Shown here in pieces: positions 11,035 to 25,192 of a stretch of DNA of 64,000 bases. Position 1 is the stretch's first letter. Every line of letters starts with the position of its first letter. Both the position numbers and the translations under genes were made by a program. Below the pieces are notes generated by a model. That model saw only the letters and a list, made by a program, of their open reading frames with translations. It made no database searches and was not told the origin of the DNA. This DNA is from Sycobia sp. Sy_11 (Eukaryota; Arthropoda; Insecta; Hymenoptera; Epichrysomallidae), in the NCBI GenBank assembly GCA_018907035.1, contig JACCIC010000094.1, positions 1,919,001-1,983,000 on the forward strand, read 5' to 3'.

Positions 11035-14000
11035 CGTTCAAGTCTTGCGATTAATTACTATCGTGTGCTATATGGAAACTTTACTATATACGAATAGTAT
11101 TAGTGGAAATTCAATAAATTATTTAATAAATATAGTTATTTTTTATATAGTAAATGATAATGTTACTTTGTTTTATTTATATACGGTACATTGAAATCTT
11201 AAAATAAATTTAAGGGTTCAGATTATTTATCATTAAAACTTTGTTATTCGTTTTAAATAATTTTAAATAACGCAAAATACTAGAATTCGCGTGACAGTTT
11301 AAAAATAGGAGATAATTATCCCAAACACGAAATACGAGGAGATTTAGTGTGATAATGGTTTTTGTTAAAATAGCACTAATTAATAATGTTTATACAAAAT
11401 CAACAAAGTAATTTCAAGGAATGCGTGTTAAACTTTTCCTTATGTCTTTCAGTGGGTGACAGGAGGTGTTGTGGCAAAAGTCATTGACCTAGCGAACTAA
11501 AATTTTTTTATGTACCTAAAATTGATTGTAATAACATCTTTCTGATGCTAAAGTGTTGTTCAAGCAAAGTAGGAATTACATAAATGAAATGATATATAAC
11601 TTTTTTTTGTTTGTGCTTTTTTTTCATTTTGCGACTAGAGTATTTGATAAAAAGAAGAATATAATTTTTTACGGATACGGATTTGTTTGAGACTGTATTG
11701 TGAACACATGTGACAGTAGCGTGTAGTATATTATCTTTTTAAGAATTGACTTGACAGCCCTGTTACTAGAAACTTTAATTAAATCGGCATATATTCACTG
11801 GTATAAAGCAGAGCATTTTTATAATAATATACTTTGTAGATGATACCTTGGGAAATTGGGTTAAGAAAATATTTGCATGATAAATGGCCAAATCCGCGTA
11901 TTATAACAACTCTTAATCTCCGTAAGCGACGCTGAATCTCTGCAAATGGTCTTTTTCTGCTTGGAATTTTGTATCTAGCCATAGTAAATATAGATTGAGA
12001 AAAACATTTGCATTTCTTGTAGGTATTGAATCTTTGGTTTAAAACCAGTTATTAGTTCTTGTGCGCAAATAAGCAACGAACCTTCTCACTGATGAAAGCG
12101 GTCAACATTTTCTCAAAAAATGCTCTTGATTTATATTAAGGAGTTCTGATCGATAGTGACACAAGTTATTAATCTGTTAGTTTAGCAAAACACTTATTTT
12201 ATTACTGCGACATTTTCAACGAAAACTAGCACCATTTACTTCGCAACGATAAGTATATATATAGATATAGTAACATAATTCACTAAGTATCATAATTCAA
12301 CTTCTATCGTTTTCAAGACAGCATTGTCAATCGTACTAGTCTTCTATACAAAAATATGTTATAGATTTTTGACGAAAATTATTAGCGTGTACTCGTTGCA
12401 ATTGCTTAAAATGCGCTATAGGTTTCGTTATAATCGGCGATATTTCAATATTCATAATATCGCATTGAATAGCCAGTTCTGAAATTTTTACTTTTAAAAA
12501 TGAAAATTGTGCCTATGCCGACTGTTGTAAATTAAACTAGCAAATAGCTTTTTCGGTCTTGCAGTCTTTATACGACAATCTATACTATACTAATATAATG
12601 GAAATCAGACTGTCGTGTTTATAATAAACCCCATAGAATATGAATTAAAAAAAAGATACTACTAAAAAACAATATTTATACTTTTTTAAATTTTCTTCTG
12701 CATAAATGTATAATTTTAGCTAGATGCCTCGAACGTAGGCATACATTTTTCTTATGAGACGCATCTGTATACTGTACTGCCGCATAACTAAACAAATCAT
12801 TCCCATAGCGCATATCCCAACGGCATGAGAACGTCGCTCCCAAGTATGAACGGCAAGCAGCATCCGAAGTGCGCCAGCACGATGAGCTTGCGCAGTCTGG
12901 CGTCCGACCTGAACGGCTCGTGCGCCGCGAATCTTCGAAATTTCGAATTCTCGAACGGGGGCCTGATAAGTCTTCAGGATCACGACCTCGCGAAATTGGA
13001 ACAGGAATCGAGGCGACGCAGTCCAAGCTTGCCGCCAATTTTTACCAAGGAAGATTATCGATATCAGGTGAGAGAGAAGGAGAGATTTGATTTGATTTGA
13101 TTAATATATATTTATTTGACCGTGTGGGAAGATCTCGTCTGGCGTTAATTGAATGAAATGATTGACGAAGATATAATTATGATGTATAATTATGTAACAA
13201 AAGAATACATTACATATTAATATAAAATTAATAACCAAATAAATATACTGTTTATATTATATTCGAAAAAAACGAAAATTAAGATAATTAAATCAATAGT
13301 GAGCGCTTCATTGGTGTCAATATAATTTGTTATTAAACAGAGAGACATATACTTAGGATTAATTCAAGATATTTAAAGATTTTTATAATGTACTAATTTA
13401 CAATATCATAAATTTAAACTTAGTCTAATCGCTAATATTCTACGGGTTAATTGAAAATAAAAGCTTAACGAGCAATTTGAAAATATTCAAATGCTAATAA
13501 TAATGTTTCTAATACTGACTATTAATATAAACAAAAGGATTAAATCATATAGTTTTATTGTGCGAAGGTAAGGAGTCAAACAAACTATCCTTCATCAACA
13601 ATACGCAGTTGCCATTCATTGTGATTACGAGCGACTAAAGTATTTTGAGAAGCTTCTTGAATGTAGAGGAATTTATCAAATCTAGATTTTCAATGGAGGT
13701 CGAATTTGTAATTATTAATGATTGCATTACGAAAGATGAATTGAGTATTTCTGCGTGAAGAGTTGCAAATGAGAGAGAAAGAGAGAGGGGGAGTGGGGGG
13801 GATTATAATACAACATAATTTGAAAAAGTTACGAAAGATAAATAATAAACATGAATATATTTGGTGTAGCTATAGCAACAAAAGTAAGGAAAGGAATAAA
13901 ATTCAAAATTAGTGTGTTTGGATTATAGTAATCTTTTCACACAGTACTATCAGATACCCAAAAGGATTCCGGTAGGAATGGTGAGGGAACTTTTGGTCTT

Positions 14001-15908
14001 AAAATGGGTAATTGCTAAACAAAGAGCTATTTCTTAAGCAATTCATGGTATGATTACTAAAGTATTCTGATAGAACGTCTATTACCAATCAAAATTCTTA
14101 AACTGATTCTTTCAGAATTCTTATATAAATATTATTACCTTATCATATATAATAACTAGAAAATTTACATGTAAGGATACCACAACGATTTTCAAAGTAT
14201 TCCTTTAAAGACTTAGGTCAGCGACGAAGTATCCTTGTAAAAATGCTGTAAGAATCTTTAAATCTATTTATTCTTGTTATTATATTTCTGTATCCTTTGA
14301 GAAATTCTTCTATTAGAAAATAAATGTCTTTACTTTCCCGAACGGTAAAAATACCGCTCCAATACTATGTTTATAAAGCTAAACGATCTATTGCAGTTAT
14401 GGCGTTGTTAAATTTGTGTGCAAAGGCTCTTAAACCCATATTTTAATTACATTGAAAGCGATAAGATTTAGAACTTACATCGCGAAAGGATTCTGAAAGC
14501 TTCCTGTACAAGAATTCTAAAATAAATTGAATACTTTACCGAAAGCATACGTTTTCTCTTTTGATAGCTGAAAGAATTGTAGTATTCTTTCCGAATTCTT
14601 TTAGTGCACGCCTTCTAAAAGAATACAAGAATCGTTTCAAAAAGGAAAACTAATTTATATAATTATAAATAAAATATCATTTATTTTTATAGATTCCTTA
14701 TGGATTTTAACATAATATTCCTTTTAGATGTTCTGTTTCAAAAAATTCCCGCATCTTTTCAAAAAAATAAGCGAATACATTTTGAAAGCATACTATAGAA
14801 TTCTTGTAGAATCCTTATACTGAAAGCTTTCTGGAAAGAGACTTGAAATAATTTTCGATAGGATCCATTAACATTTTTCCTTGCCTTGCAGAATATTTTC
14901 AACTTTACTTTCCAAAGGATTCTGACAAAACATTAGAAATATTTCTATTAGATATTCCAAAGGTTTCCATACGATAAAGACTTTTTATAACTTAGGAGCT
15001 ATGGATTCCTAAATAATGATCTAAGCTCTTGGACATTAGGACAGCCATTTTGGGTGTTCGAAGTTTAGAACACTTCCTGACGTAAAAGAACATAGAATGC
15101 CAATTCGGAATGCTGTTCTTCTAAAAGTTATTCCTTGTACCTTTCATTATTAACCTTCCAGAAACCTGTCAGAACTAATTTTATTTCGTAATAAGTTCTT
15201 TTGACAATAATATGATAGAAATGTCATTGTTTATTTATTTCTAGAAAAAGAATTTGTATTTATAAGTAAAATTACATAAAACTGAACTTTGTATATAAAT
15301 GAGGGACAAAATTATGCAGTTTGAGCAGTAGTGGATGCATACGGATATATACTTGTCGGAAGAAATAGCTCGAGGCCACATTATAAATCATTCTTCGCCG
15401 AAGCTTCTGATGTACTTTATATGAATGGTGGTGTCGACGTTTCCTTTGTTAACAACTTACAATACATCTCATATATATCAGCTACGGCGTTGCAATGCAC
15501 GTGCGAATAACATGTCCTTGTTCGCAATTCGCAATCCAGCAGTGAATGTGATTGAAAGCGACGAAAAGAAACACCAACCAAACTTAACTGTGAAAATCTC
15601 TTCTATTTTTCCAAGAGGATTTTTATCGAAAATCTTTTTAGTTATCCGCGATTCATTTATATACAGCTTAACAGAGAATTTTATAAAAATTCTATTCTGG
15701 AACAAATATTTGCACTTTGTCATGAAACGGTGCTGTGTATGTCAATTATTGTTTTGTTCGAAATCAGTTAAAACGTATATACGTGTTATTCGTAGCCGAA
15801 TACACAGAATATACAATATATGAATATTTGCTCCGCTGAAATTTGAAATTACAAACTACTAAACAGTACAGTTATACCTCTCTTTATGTCAAACGCGAAT
15901 TCTGCGGA

Positions 15909-15961
<53 letters not shown>

Positions 15962-16221
15962 TTTTAGCCCTACTAAGAGAAAAAATCTATACGTTCTCGA
16001 GCCTCCTCGCATATGTAAATCAGTTTCCGTTTGCGAGACAGAAAACTATCCGCGTCGACACGCCATATATATATATATATATATATATATCCTCGTAAAA
16101 ATTAGGCTTCCTCGTGATAACTACTTCTGTTGAACCCTACTTTTCTAGCAAAGCGCTTCGATTACAAGCGTTGTCACATTGTGCCCCAAGTCCTGATTTC
16201 TTATATATCTATATACTATTT

Positions 16222-16275
<54 letters not shown>

Positions 16276-16436
16276 CGTGTCAGTAAGATATAAGGAAAAA
16301 AGTAAGTCTATATGATGGCCAAACATTAAATCGGTATATAGCGTGATGTGGTCTGGAAACTTGCTGAAACTGAACTCGCACACGACAGTATTAGGGGAGG
16401 TGGTCGAGACGGAGAAGAAGAAGAAGAAGAAGAAGA

Positions 16437-16477
<41 letters not shown>

Positions 16478-18200
16478 ATGTTAGGGAAAGAAATAGAAAG
16501 GGAACCATAGATGAGGAAAAGGAGGGAAGTAAGTCACCTCGTATTGCGCGATGAAGAAACAGAGGTGTATAAGTATAGGTATATTGAGTAAGAAAACATG
16601 GTTTGGTGAAATCGATTCGCGCAAGTTGTCGTACGTTGAACCGTGTGGCCTGCTATACTACGAAAATATATACGAGCTAGTAGTATATTGGCTCCTATGA
16701 TCGCTGTCGCAAATAAATCTTGCCCAAGCTTTGAAGTAGAAATATTTAGGCTGTAGGGAATTGTGGAGGCTTAGCGGACATCGCAAAATTGAAATAAGCC
16801 CCGTCGTTTCATTTATTAAGTTTAAATAAAAATCGAAGTGTCAATTACGCTGCCGCTTTTGGAAGCAAAAAGATAATTAGAAATTAATATTTATTAAATG
16901 GAATCTAAAATGATTAAATGAAGTCTTTAAAACTGAACGTTTTCTCCACCCGTGGCATGAATAGATATTTAAAAAGCGACATTTTTATCGGTTAAATAAA
17001 TAACAATTAAGAACAATAGGGAAGATATATTATTTTGTTAAAAATTCAGTTTTAAGCATGATTTTTTATGAAATATATCTACATAAACAGACCCGAGTAA
17101 TTATAAATATTGTTATAGCAGTAATACATTGAATAATTTTAGTGAATTCAAATACAACGAGCCTCATTTGTTTTATATCAATTCGTTTAAAAACCTAATT
17201 ATCTTAGATTTAGTATGGTCTTAACATCTTTATATAAATTATTAATATTTTTATGCAATGATTTTTTTTCTCTTTTACACCCAACCATTCAATTTATTGA
17301 CGATGTTTCATTTAATTTCTATTCTTTACTCCTCGTGCTTTATAAGTTATAATATAAAATTTACAAATGACGGAAACATATTTTAAACTATCCATCAGTC
17401 AGGTATGATGTCATCCATGCCAGAATTCGACATATAACGTACGGCATATAGAGATATGTAAGAAATAAAATAAGAAAATAAAAAATGCAGACAAAATTAC
17501 AAATACAAACACGCACGCACGTGCGCGCACACATAATATTTATACAGAACATAAAATTTATAATAAAAAGTAGAGATCATTATGTAGACGTGAAGCAGAT
17601 GCAAGTGAGCAAGGCCTTCTCATGTGCTCCTTGTGCTCCATATTTTGCGATCATCGTACCCCTTTTGAACTTTTCTTTTCAATTCGTTGTAACTTTTTTT
17701 TAAGCTACATAAAAAGTTAAATGAAATTACTTATGAAAGTAGACTAATTAATTTTTAAACAATGTGCAATTTTTAATGACCAATCTAAAAGTTTTATAAG
17801 GTCTTTTTATTCGAAAATAATGTAAGAATAAACGATGTAGTATTTATAAGCACTGACAATAGCAAAATTATTTTTAATTATTTATTAACTTTTTAAATAA
17901 AAAGGGTGTCTATTTCACCCGACAAATGCATATATTTCGCGTACAGATGCCGAAAATTTATTACTAAGATTTTACATCGCTTCAATTTTCTGTAAGCGCG
18001 TATTCGATACTTTTCTATATAGCGACAAATTTTTTTTGCTTTTTCCGCCTTAACGGGTCTCTGATTCAAATATAATGGCAAGAAGCGGTTATAAAATAAA
18101 TATATAGTTTTCATGTAAACATTAAAATAGTAGACAACAAAAATAAAGCACTTTCATCATTTTTCCAATTAATTAAAATTTATTAAAATTTATTAAAATT

Positions 18201-18244
<44 letters not shown>

Positions 18245-21200
18245 TTATTATATGCTGAAAGTATTAAAAAAAAATAAAAAAAAAGTAATAATATACTTCG
18301 AACATAATAAAAAAGATGCTATAATATTCATTCTTCAGTTAGACCTAGGTACCCAATTGTCGGTCTTATATACACAAAGTAAAGTGCCATTGATTTAAAT
18401 AATACTATGCCTTACATGACGAAATTGTACAGTTATTTATTTACTTATATATTACATATTATATGGACTAAGTAGTCCTTTTACTAAGACAAGTACATTG
18501 ACGTTATAAAGAAACATTTTTAATTCCTACGATACATTTCAATAAACAGCGATTGTCTAATGAATCATACTTATACAAATAGTTAATATCATCGTTATAT
18601 CGATGGATTATCATTTCTTTTAACTAAAAGCATAATAGCTGAAGCATTATTTATTTATTTAGATCGTATGTTAGAATAAAAAACTGACGATACCGATCGA
18701 AAATTTCTGATACATATCCTTTGTACTTTGGTCGTACTACTTACCGTCCACTGTAATTGGGACTGTACTACTGCATCGTTGCTACATACTACTACGTATT
18801 ATATGCTGAACTGTCGCAGTTACAATAAATATTTTTATCAATAGTTTACGTTTACAATAGTATGGACCTAATGCAAAAGAATTCGAATAATGTTAATATT
18901 TACTTTTTTTTTAAAGTATAAAATTAACATTTTGTAAAGAATTTGAACATTTTTCGTTCATCATAATATACCAATGTAATAAAAAAATTATCGTTCTTTA
19001 ATGAGCGAATTAATGAATATAAGACTTGAATATTTTTCTTCAATGTTTCGGTGATTATAGTCTTTCGGTCTTCTGAAGCAACAAACGAGGTTACTCAGTC
19101 AATTATTTTCTGTTCATTTTAAAATATAATTACAAAAACGTCTACCATAAGTATTACTGTACAACAAACTCGTTATTTCATGATTTTATAACATCATTAC
19201 ATGACTTTCGTCGAACGCTCAATTAGTTTTTGTAATTATATATTAAAATAAACAAAAATCTATATTTCAATAATGAGAATAAATAAACCTTATTTGGTTG
19301 CTGAAAAAGACCGAAAGACTATTACACCGAATTGTCGCAACAAAATATTTAAGTCTTTTATTCATTAATTGACGCGTTGGATATCGATTATTTTAATATT
19401 TTCTATTTCATATACAGAGTCATATATTTAGGCTGTCGAATTATATACTCTTCATATTTGAAAAAGACATGCGGGTTTGCTTAAAAATGCCTTCGTTCGT
19501 GTATTTAGTTAGTTAAATTAGAATTAAAATAATTTAAAGTACTTTTGATTTAAATTTCAAATTTTTATTTTAATTTAATAGCGAAGTTTAAAAAATATTA
19601 ATTCGATTTCTTATTTACCCTTTAATTATAGAGCATTACGGTCTACTTATTCCTTTCTGCTGTGTTGCTTTATCACTAAAGTGATAATGTATGAATAATT
19701 ATAAATAATAAGACATAATAAGTTTGTCACTTTTTAATAAAAATTCTATTCTATAAAAATTTCTATCGTATATTTTACATCAAAATTCATGAAAATTTTG
19801 TTATAACAAGTTTTTGATACTAAATTTTAAAATGCATATAATTGCTTTCGAATTGAAAACCGAATAATCATATTATACGCATTTATTTGTAAAGTATTGA
19901 ATAAGAAAACTTATACGTCGTGATAAGAAATCTGTTCCGTCTCTCTTTCGCCTGTGTTCTTTACTTTATTTTCGAGTTAATGATTGTAGTGGGGATAGGT
20001 GAACACACACTCCAAAAGTCATTTCGCGTAAATCCGGCATTATTTAGTTAGATTTTGTTAAGATCGAAATTAAAAAGCGAATTGAGCTGTAATTTCAATT
20101 AGTGTCCTCAACTGCCTTTGTTCTAAAATTTCTACTTACTTTACTTATGTGCCTCGATGTTTTGTAGATACGCATCTAATCGGCGCAAATTAATCGCTAA
20201 AAAACAAAATAAAAAAACTTCCCAATATTTTTCAACTGAAAATCCTAAAACTCATCAAATATGGAATCTTTGCTCAACATTGTACAATGAACATAAAAGA
20301 CCTTAGCTTGTACATTCATATCGATTTAAATTTAGAATCACGTCTGTGATCAACTATACGCTAAAATTTCACATCAAGGATTAAAGAAACAAAAAATTGA
20401 CATCTTTATTCCGTTCACCTGGTCGCATTGAACATTTTCTTTTTAGCACAGCGTTGAACAAGAGCAAAACTAAGCTATACGAGAGTGAAATTAAAGTTTG
20501 CCCCACTTATGCTAAACAGTCCTATACTCCGTCGTCCTGCGCGTTAAACTCTCGGCTATATGTGAATTACCTGCTGTACTTGTAACGCTGAAAATGCACT
20601 GCTACCTGCCCCCCTCCCAAACGAACGCATTTAACCACAGCAGTATTAAGCGCGGCCCATATATATATACATACTTGGTCTCACGCAAATAAATCTATGG
20701 CGCTTTTCCGCGCGCGCGAGTCACGCAACTCCAGCCGCGCCGCGTTGGGGGCGCAAAATATTTTTACCACCCCCCCCTTCTCTTTCTCTCGACGTACATA
20801 TACACTTATATATATAAAACGCAAGCTTTTCCTTCGCATTTTCCCTCGAGCGGGCTGACCGAGCGAACCAGTACCACCGCTTCCACCGATCTGTCGAGTT
20901 ATTTTGTAACGCATGCATTGTTAATAATTAAAACTTTAACAAATATTCAATTACTTATCGTTAATTCGCGTATGCAGGAGCTAAAGCAGCAACGGGATCG
21001 GGAGGCGGCCTCGATCTGCTCGAGACGGTCGAGGCAGACCGACGACAAGTGTCCCGGCCATCGTCACGCCGGCCGTCGTTCGTCGTGCGAGGACGACGCG
21101 ATTCGCCAGCGGCCGCGGTGCCGCTGCAAGGCCGGCGACGAGGAAGAGGAGGAGCAGTACGCCGGCCCGGAGGAGCGCGGTGGCGAGACCTCGGGCTACG

Positions 21201-23033
21201 CCAGCGACAACTACGTCGAGGGCCAGCGGGCGCAACAGACGCGGCAGCATCGTCATCGTCATCAGCAGGTGGTCGTGCTGCCTTGCCACGGTAGGGGGGA
21301 TGGAGGCATTTTATTTTGCGCGATGACTGTCCGTTAATTTTTTACTTTTGAGCTCAATTTTAAACAGAATATTTATTCAGCGCTATGGATCAATAAATTT
21401 TTTTTCAGAACACTTCGTTACTACTTTAAATCGTTGATAAATAATGATAATTATGTAGCAAGCGATATTTTACAATTTCATATGCCTGATACAAGTATTA
21501 TAAATATATAAATAAACAGAATATAATATAATGTAATTAAATAATATAAAACATATTTGTAGATTGATCTCGATGATCTAATTGTCCAATGTAAAAACGA
21601 CAATAAGTCAAATAGAAACTTACGGACGTCGTTGTACAATGTATTCTTATTTATATCTTGATAAGATTTTTTTTTTAATTTCACATACCGATACATTGGA
21701 CAGTGGAACTACCAAAACCAATCTATAAATAGTTTATAATTAGCTGTCATTAATATCTTAACATGTTTTTGACGTTATTTACTATACTTAATGTCTTCTT
21801 TTGTCTTTAAAATTTTCTTTGTTTTAATATTTTTGCTATCTTTTACAATATCTAAATTACAAATATTTGGCATCAACGTGTTACAGACGAATTCATGGTA
21901 AAAAATGTGGTTTAATTTAAAAAATAATATTTTTTTAGATACTTTTATAATTTTACTAATTAACAAATAAATTTTTTGATTTACAAATTTTTGAAAATTA
22001 TACAGAAAAAGCAACGAAAGAGAAATTAAGAATAAATAATGGAACCTTAATGCGTGGCTCAGCTGCGAAATCTAAATCCTTTCTAGCCAAGAAGCCGCAT
22101 GAGAAAAATATCTTGGTAACGCGGATGACACAACACGCTTTTTTTACGCGCTTCATATCTTTAACGACGTTCCCATTTTCCTCCAAAAGCAATGCTCAAA
22201 TACTTTAATAGCAGAAATGCTGGCAAAGATACATTTCACACATTTTCGGAGCTCTTGTGTCTTTCTAATCGCGCGAGACTTCAGTACGCTGCACCCCCTT
22301 CCCCGCAGCTCCTTGCCGTCCGAATTTACATGCGCAGACGGCCTGTCTTCAACGCGTACGGAAACAGCCAGGAGAGAGAAATAGAAGAAACGCGTTTCAA
22401 ACGTGTGCTTCCTCCTCCCCCTGTGCTATCTTTCGGCATAACAACCGCAGACGGCATGTCTACAACGGTTGCGGAGCCGACGGGAAAGACGCGATTGCAG
22501 CAGTTCACTGAAGGCCCTCTCTCTCTCTCTCTCTCTTACCCCTGCGGGTCCTCACTCCTTTTGTCACATACGCAGACGGTCTGTCTACAAAGTATGGCGA
22601 TCCCCAATGAAATGAGAGAGAAAGAGATTATTTCGGAAAATTTTTGATTTTTCTTTTTTCTAGATTTTTTTTTGGTTGAATCAGGTTTTTTCCCGAGGCG
22701 GCTTCCTGGCTTCACAAGTATTCGCGCTCGCAATTACAACATTTTATAATATTCGTAGTAGAATTTAACATAAACAATTTAACAAACAATTTAGAGTAAT
22801 AACTATTATCTTACATAAATTACATTTTTTAATATATTTTTACATAATAATATCATATAAATTTCTTATTATTATTATTTTAGTCGCTAACAATTAACAA
22901 ATCGTGTCCGTTACACAACAAGTACTGAATTTATGAAGGTTTTTTTCTATTTCAGCAATTTGGAACTCTCAATTCAGAGTTATTTAACATACAATAAATA
23001 TAGAGATAATATTTTAGCATTTATGTATGCATG

Positions 23034-23088
<55 letters not shown>

Positions 23089-25150
23089 CTTATTACATAT
23101 TAGACCTTTAGCTTACAACTAGTGAAATATTTAACAATGATTGATAGTGTTTTTATGTTAGGCTTTATTAATAATATATTTATATCTAATTGAAAGTACA
23201 TTTTAAGACTTCTTAAAGTTCTTGACAAATCAATTATTTAAGTATTATATAGGGAACAATGCTATACAAGATGGTTGAAATCTTAAATTTTTTAACAACA
23301 AGTACATATTTCACTATTTATTATGCCGATACGATTGAGTGATTTATTAAGATTATAGTATCTAAATTTATTTTGTAATACCATGGTTTATTTTTCTCTT
23401 AAAATAATATTGAAAATATTAGTTTAAATATTGAATATGATTTTCCTTTCGATGTCTGTTCGGAAATCTGTAAATGGAAGCTCACGGACGCTTATCGAAA
23501 CATTCAAAACAAGAGAAATAATTCAAACGTAAAGAATTTTGATTTTTATGAGCTCATTTAATCGTGCTACCACTTGTGGTTTATAAGGCATTGATTCGTC
23601 TAACATTTTCATTTCAATAGAAATAACTATGGATATTTTGATTTTAGCATCTGATGAATTTTTAATGCAATGTGTTTTATTTTTGTACTGCGCTGTAGGA
23701 CCATTCACTTCGAAAAGGTAGAGCTTTCAAATTCGATACAAATTTATTTATGAGAATGAAATTTTACTGCAAATAGCAACGCCGTCATGGCGCAAGTCTT
23801 CCAATACGGTAGAAAAAGAAACACATTTTAATTTAGCCGAAGCATCTCTGTAATAAAGACCCCGGTTGAAGATTAATTTAGTTACTTTTTGGAAGCTCCA
23901 AAATGTATAGCTTTAATTTTCGTTGGAGTATTTGCATTCATTATTTTCGGAGAAATCAATCGTTATTTGTACTTTCTTTGCTTCTAAATTAATTTAGAAT
24001 TTCTAAAAATTGAATTTGATCGATACTATCATAAACATGATTATGAAATGAAGGAATCATAGAATTAAAATCATTCATCATCTCGCAAACAATATATAAA
24101 TTTTATATATATTAGAAATATATTAAAAACGCCTTATTTGTAATATTGTTACAAGCCTAAGAGATCAATTGAAATATTCCCTATAGAATCATAAAAAAAA
24201 TCATATTAACGTTAGCTAACATTTTAAAGTACATTCAAACTTCTATATCTTTTAAAAATTCAATTTTTTTCTAACATACTTTTCAGATTTTTTTTCCCTG
24301 CATAACGTGCACGAAACAAGTATTGTTTCATTTGTGATTTATATTTTTTGCTAACTGTTCTGTATCTTTAACTTTAAAAATATCTCAAAAGACAAAATTA
24401 TTTATTCGTATTCTTTTTTTTGTATAACCAACATTTATTTTTACTTTGCCCAAGCATTTCAGTTTCATTTTGCTTAACCTTTAGAGGGCCGGAATGATGC
24501 CTACAGGCCTAACATGGCGCTGCTATCTGTCAAGTTTAAAAACAATCGCTCGTGAACAGTTCCTTTATATTTCCAGATGTATTGCGTAAATAATAATTTA
24601 CAATACATCTTTATTGACGCAATTTTCGTAATAATATTTTATCCTGATTTAATTATTTTAATTACCCTATCTATTTTTAAAATAAACCGAAACCAAAAAA
24701 GCTTTTAAGACTGCAAATAATACTTTACATTATAAATTTGAAGGAATTTTTGAAATATTTTAGTGAGCTAAATACTATATATTTTGTAAAAATTTGATAT
24801 GGTAATGAACTCCTTAATTCTATCATTATTGTATAATTCTTAAGTAATAGAATATGTAAAAAATATTGACGTCGCCTCGATGTGAGAGTGCGGACAATGG
24901 GAGAAGGAGGAAGGTGAGATAAAGAAATACAAGTCTTTTCCTTTTTTTTTTTGATAATGCTCCGCGGGAGATATACAAGCTATCCTAGCTAAGCTTATTT
25001 TATTTCATTCGACTGCGTTTAATGCACGGGCGGTGGGTGGCGGAGAGAGGGAGAGGGTGGGGGGGCGGATAGGACGATAGATAGCACGACCCTATCTCTA
25101 TCCTGCACGGCTGGCCGAGGAGGGCCAGAACTCGATACGGGGCGGGAGAA

Positions 25151-25192
<42 letters not shown>

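Larger units (their letters stand above)
13068..20977 (+). other. Intron 3
   Basis: This 7.9-kb intron contains a GA tract at about 13771-13800, a 1.2-kb region rich in AGAATTC and GGATTC words at about 13930-15200, TA tracts at about 15913-15960, 16064-16090, 16224-16272 and 18204-18238, an AGA/GA tract at about 16416-16474, and a TTAA-flanked palindrome at 19014-19364. I find no gene in it. Confidence 0.65.

Noticed and set aside
12830..13067. Alternative start of exon 3 after CATGAG
   Set aside because: Joined to exon 2 it creates TGA; 12809 keeps the frame.
21269..21290. Earlier donor CAG|GTGGTC for exon 4
   Set aside because: Leaves phase 0, while exon 5 needs phase 1.
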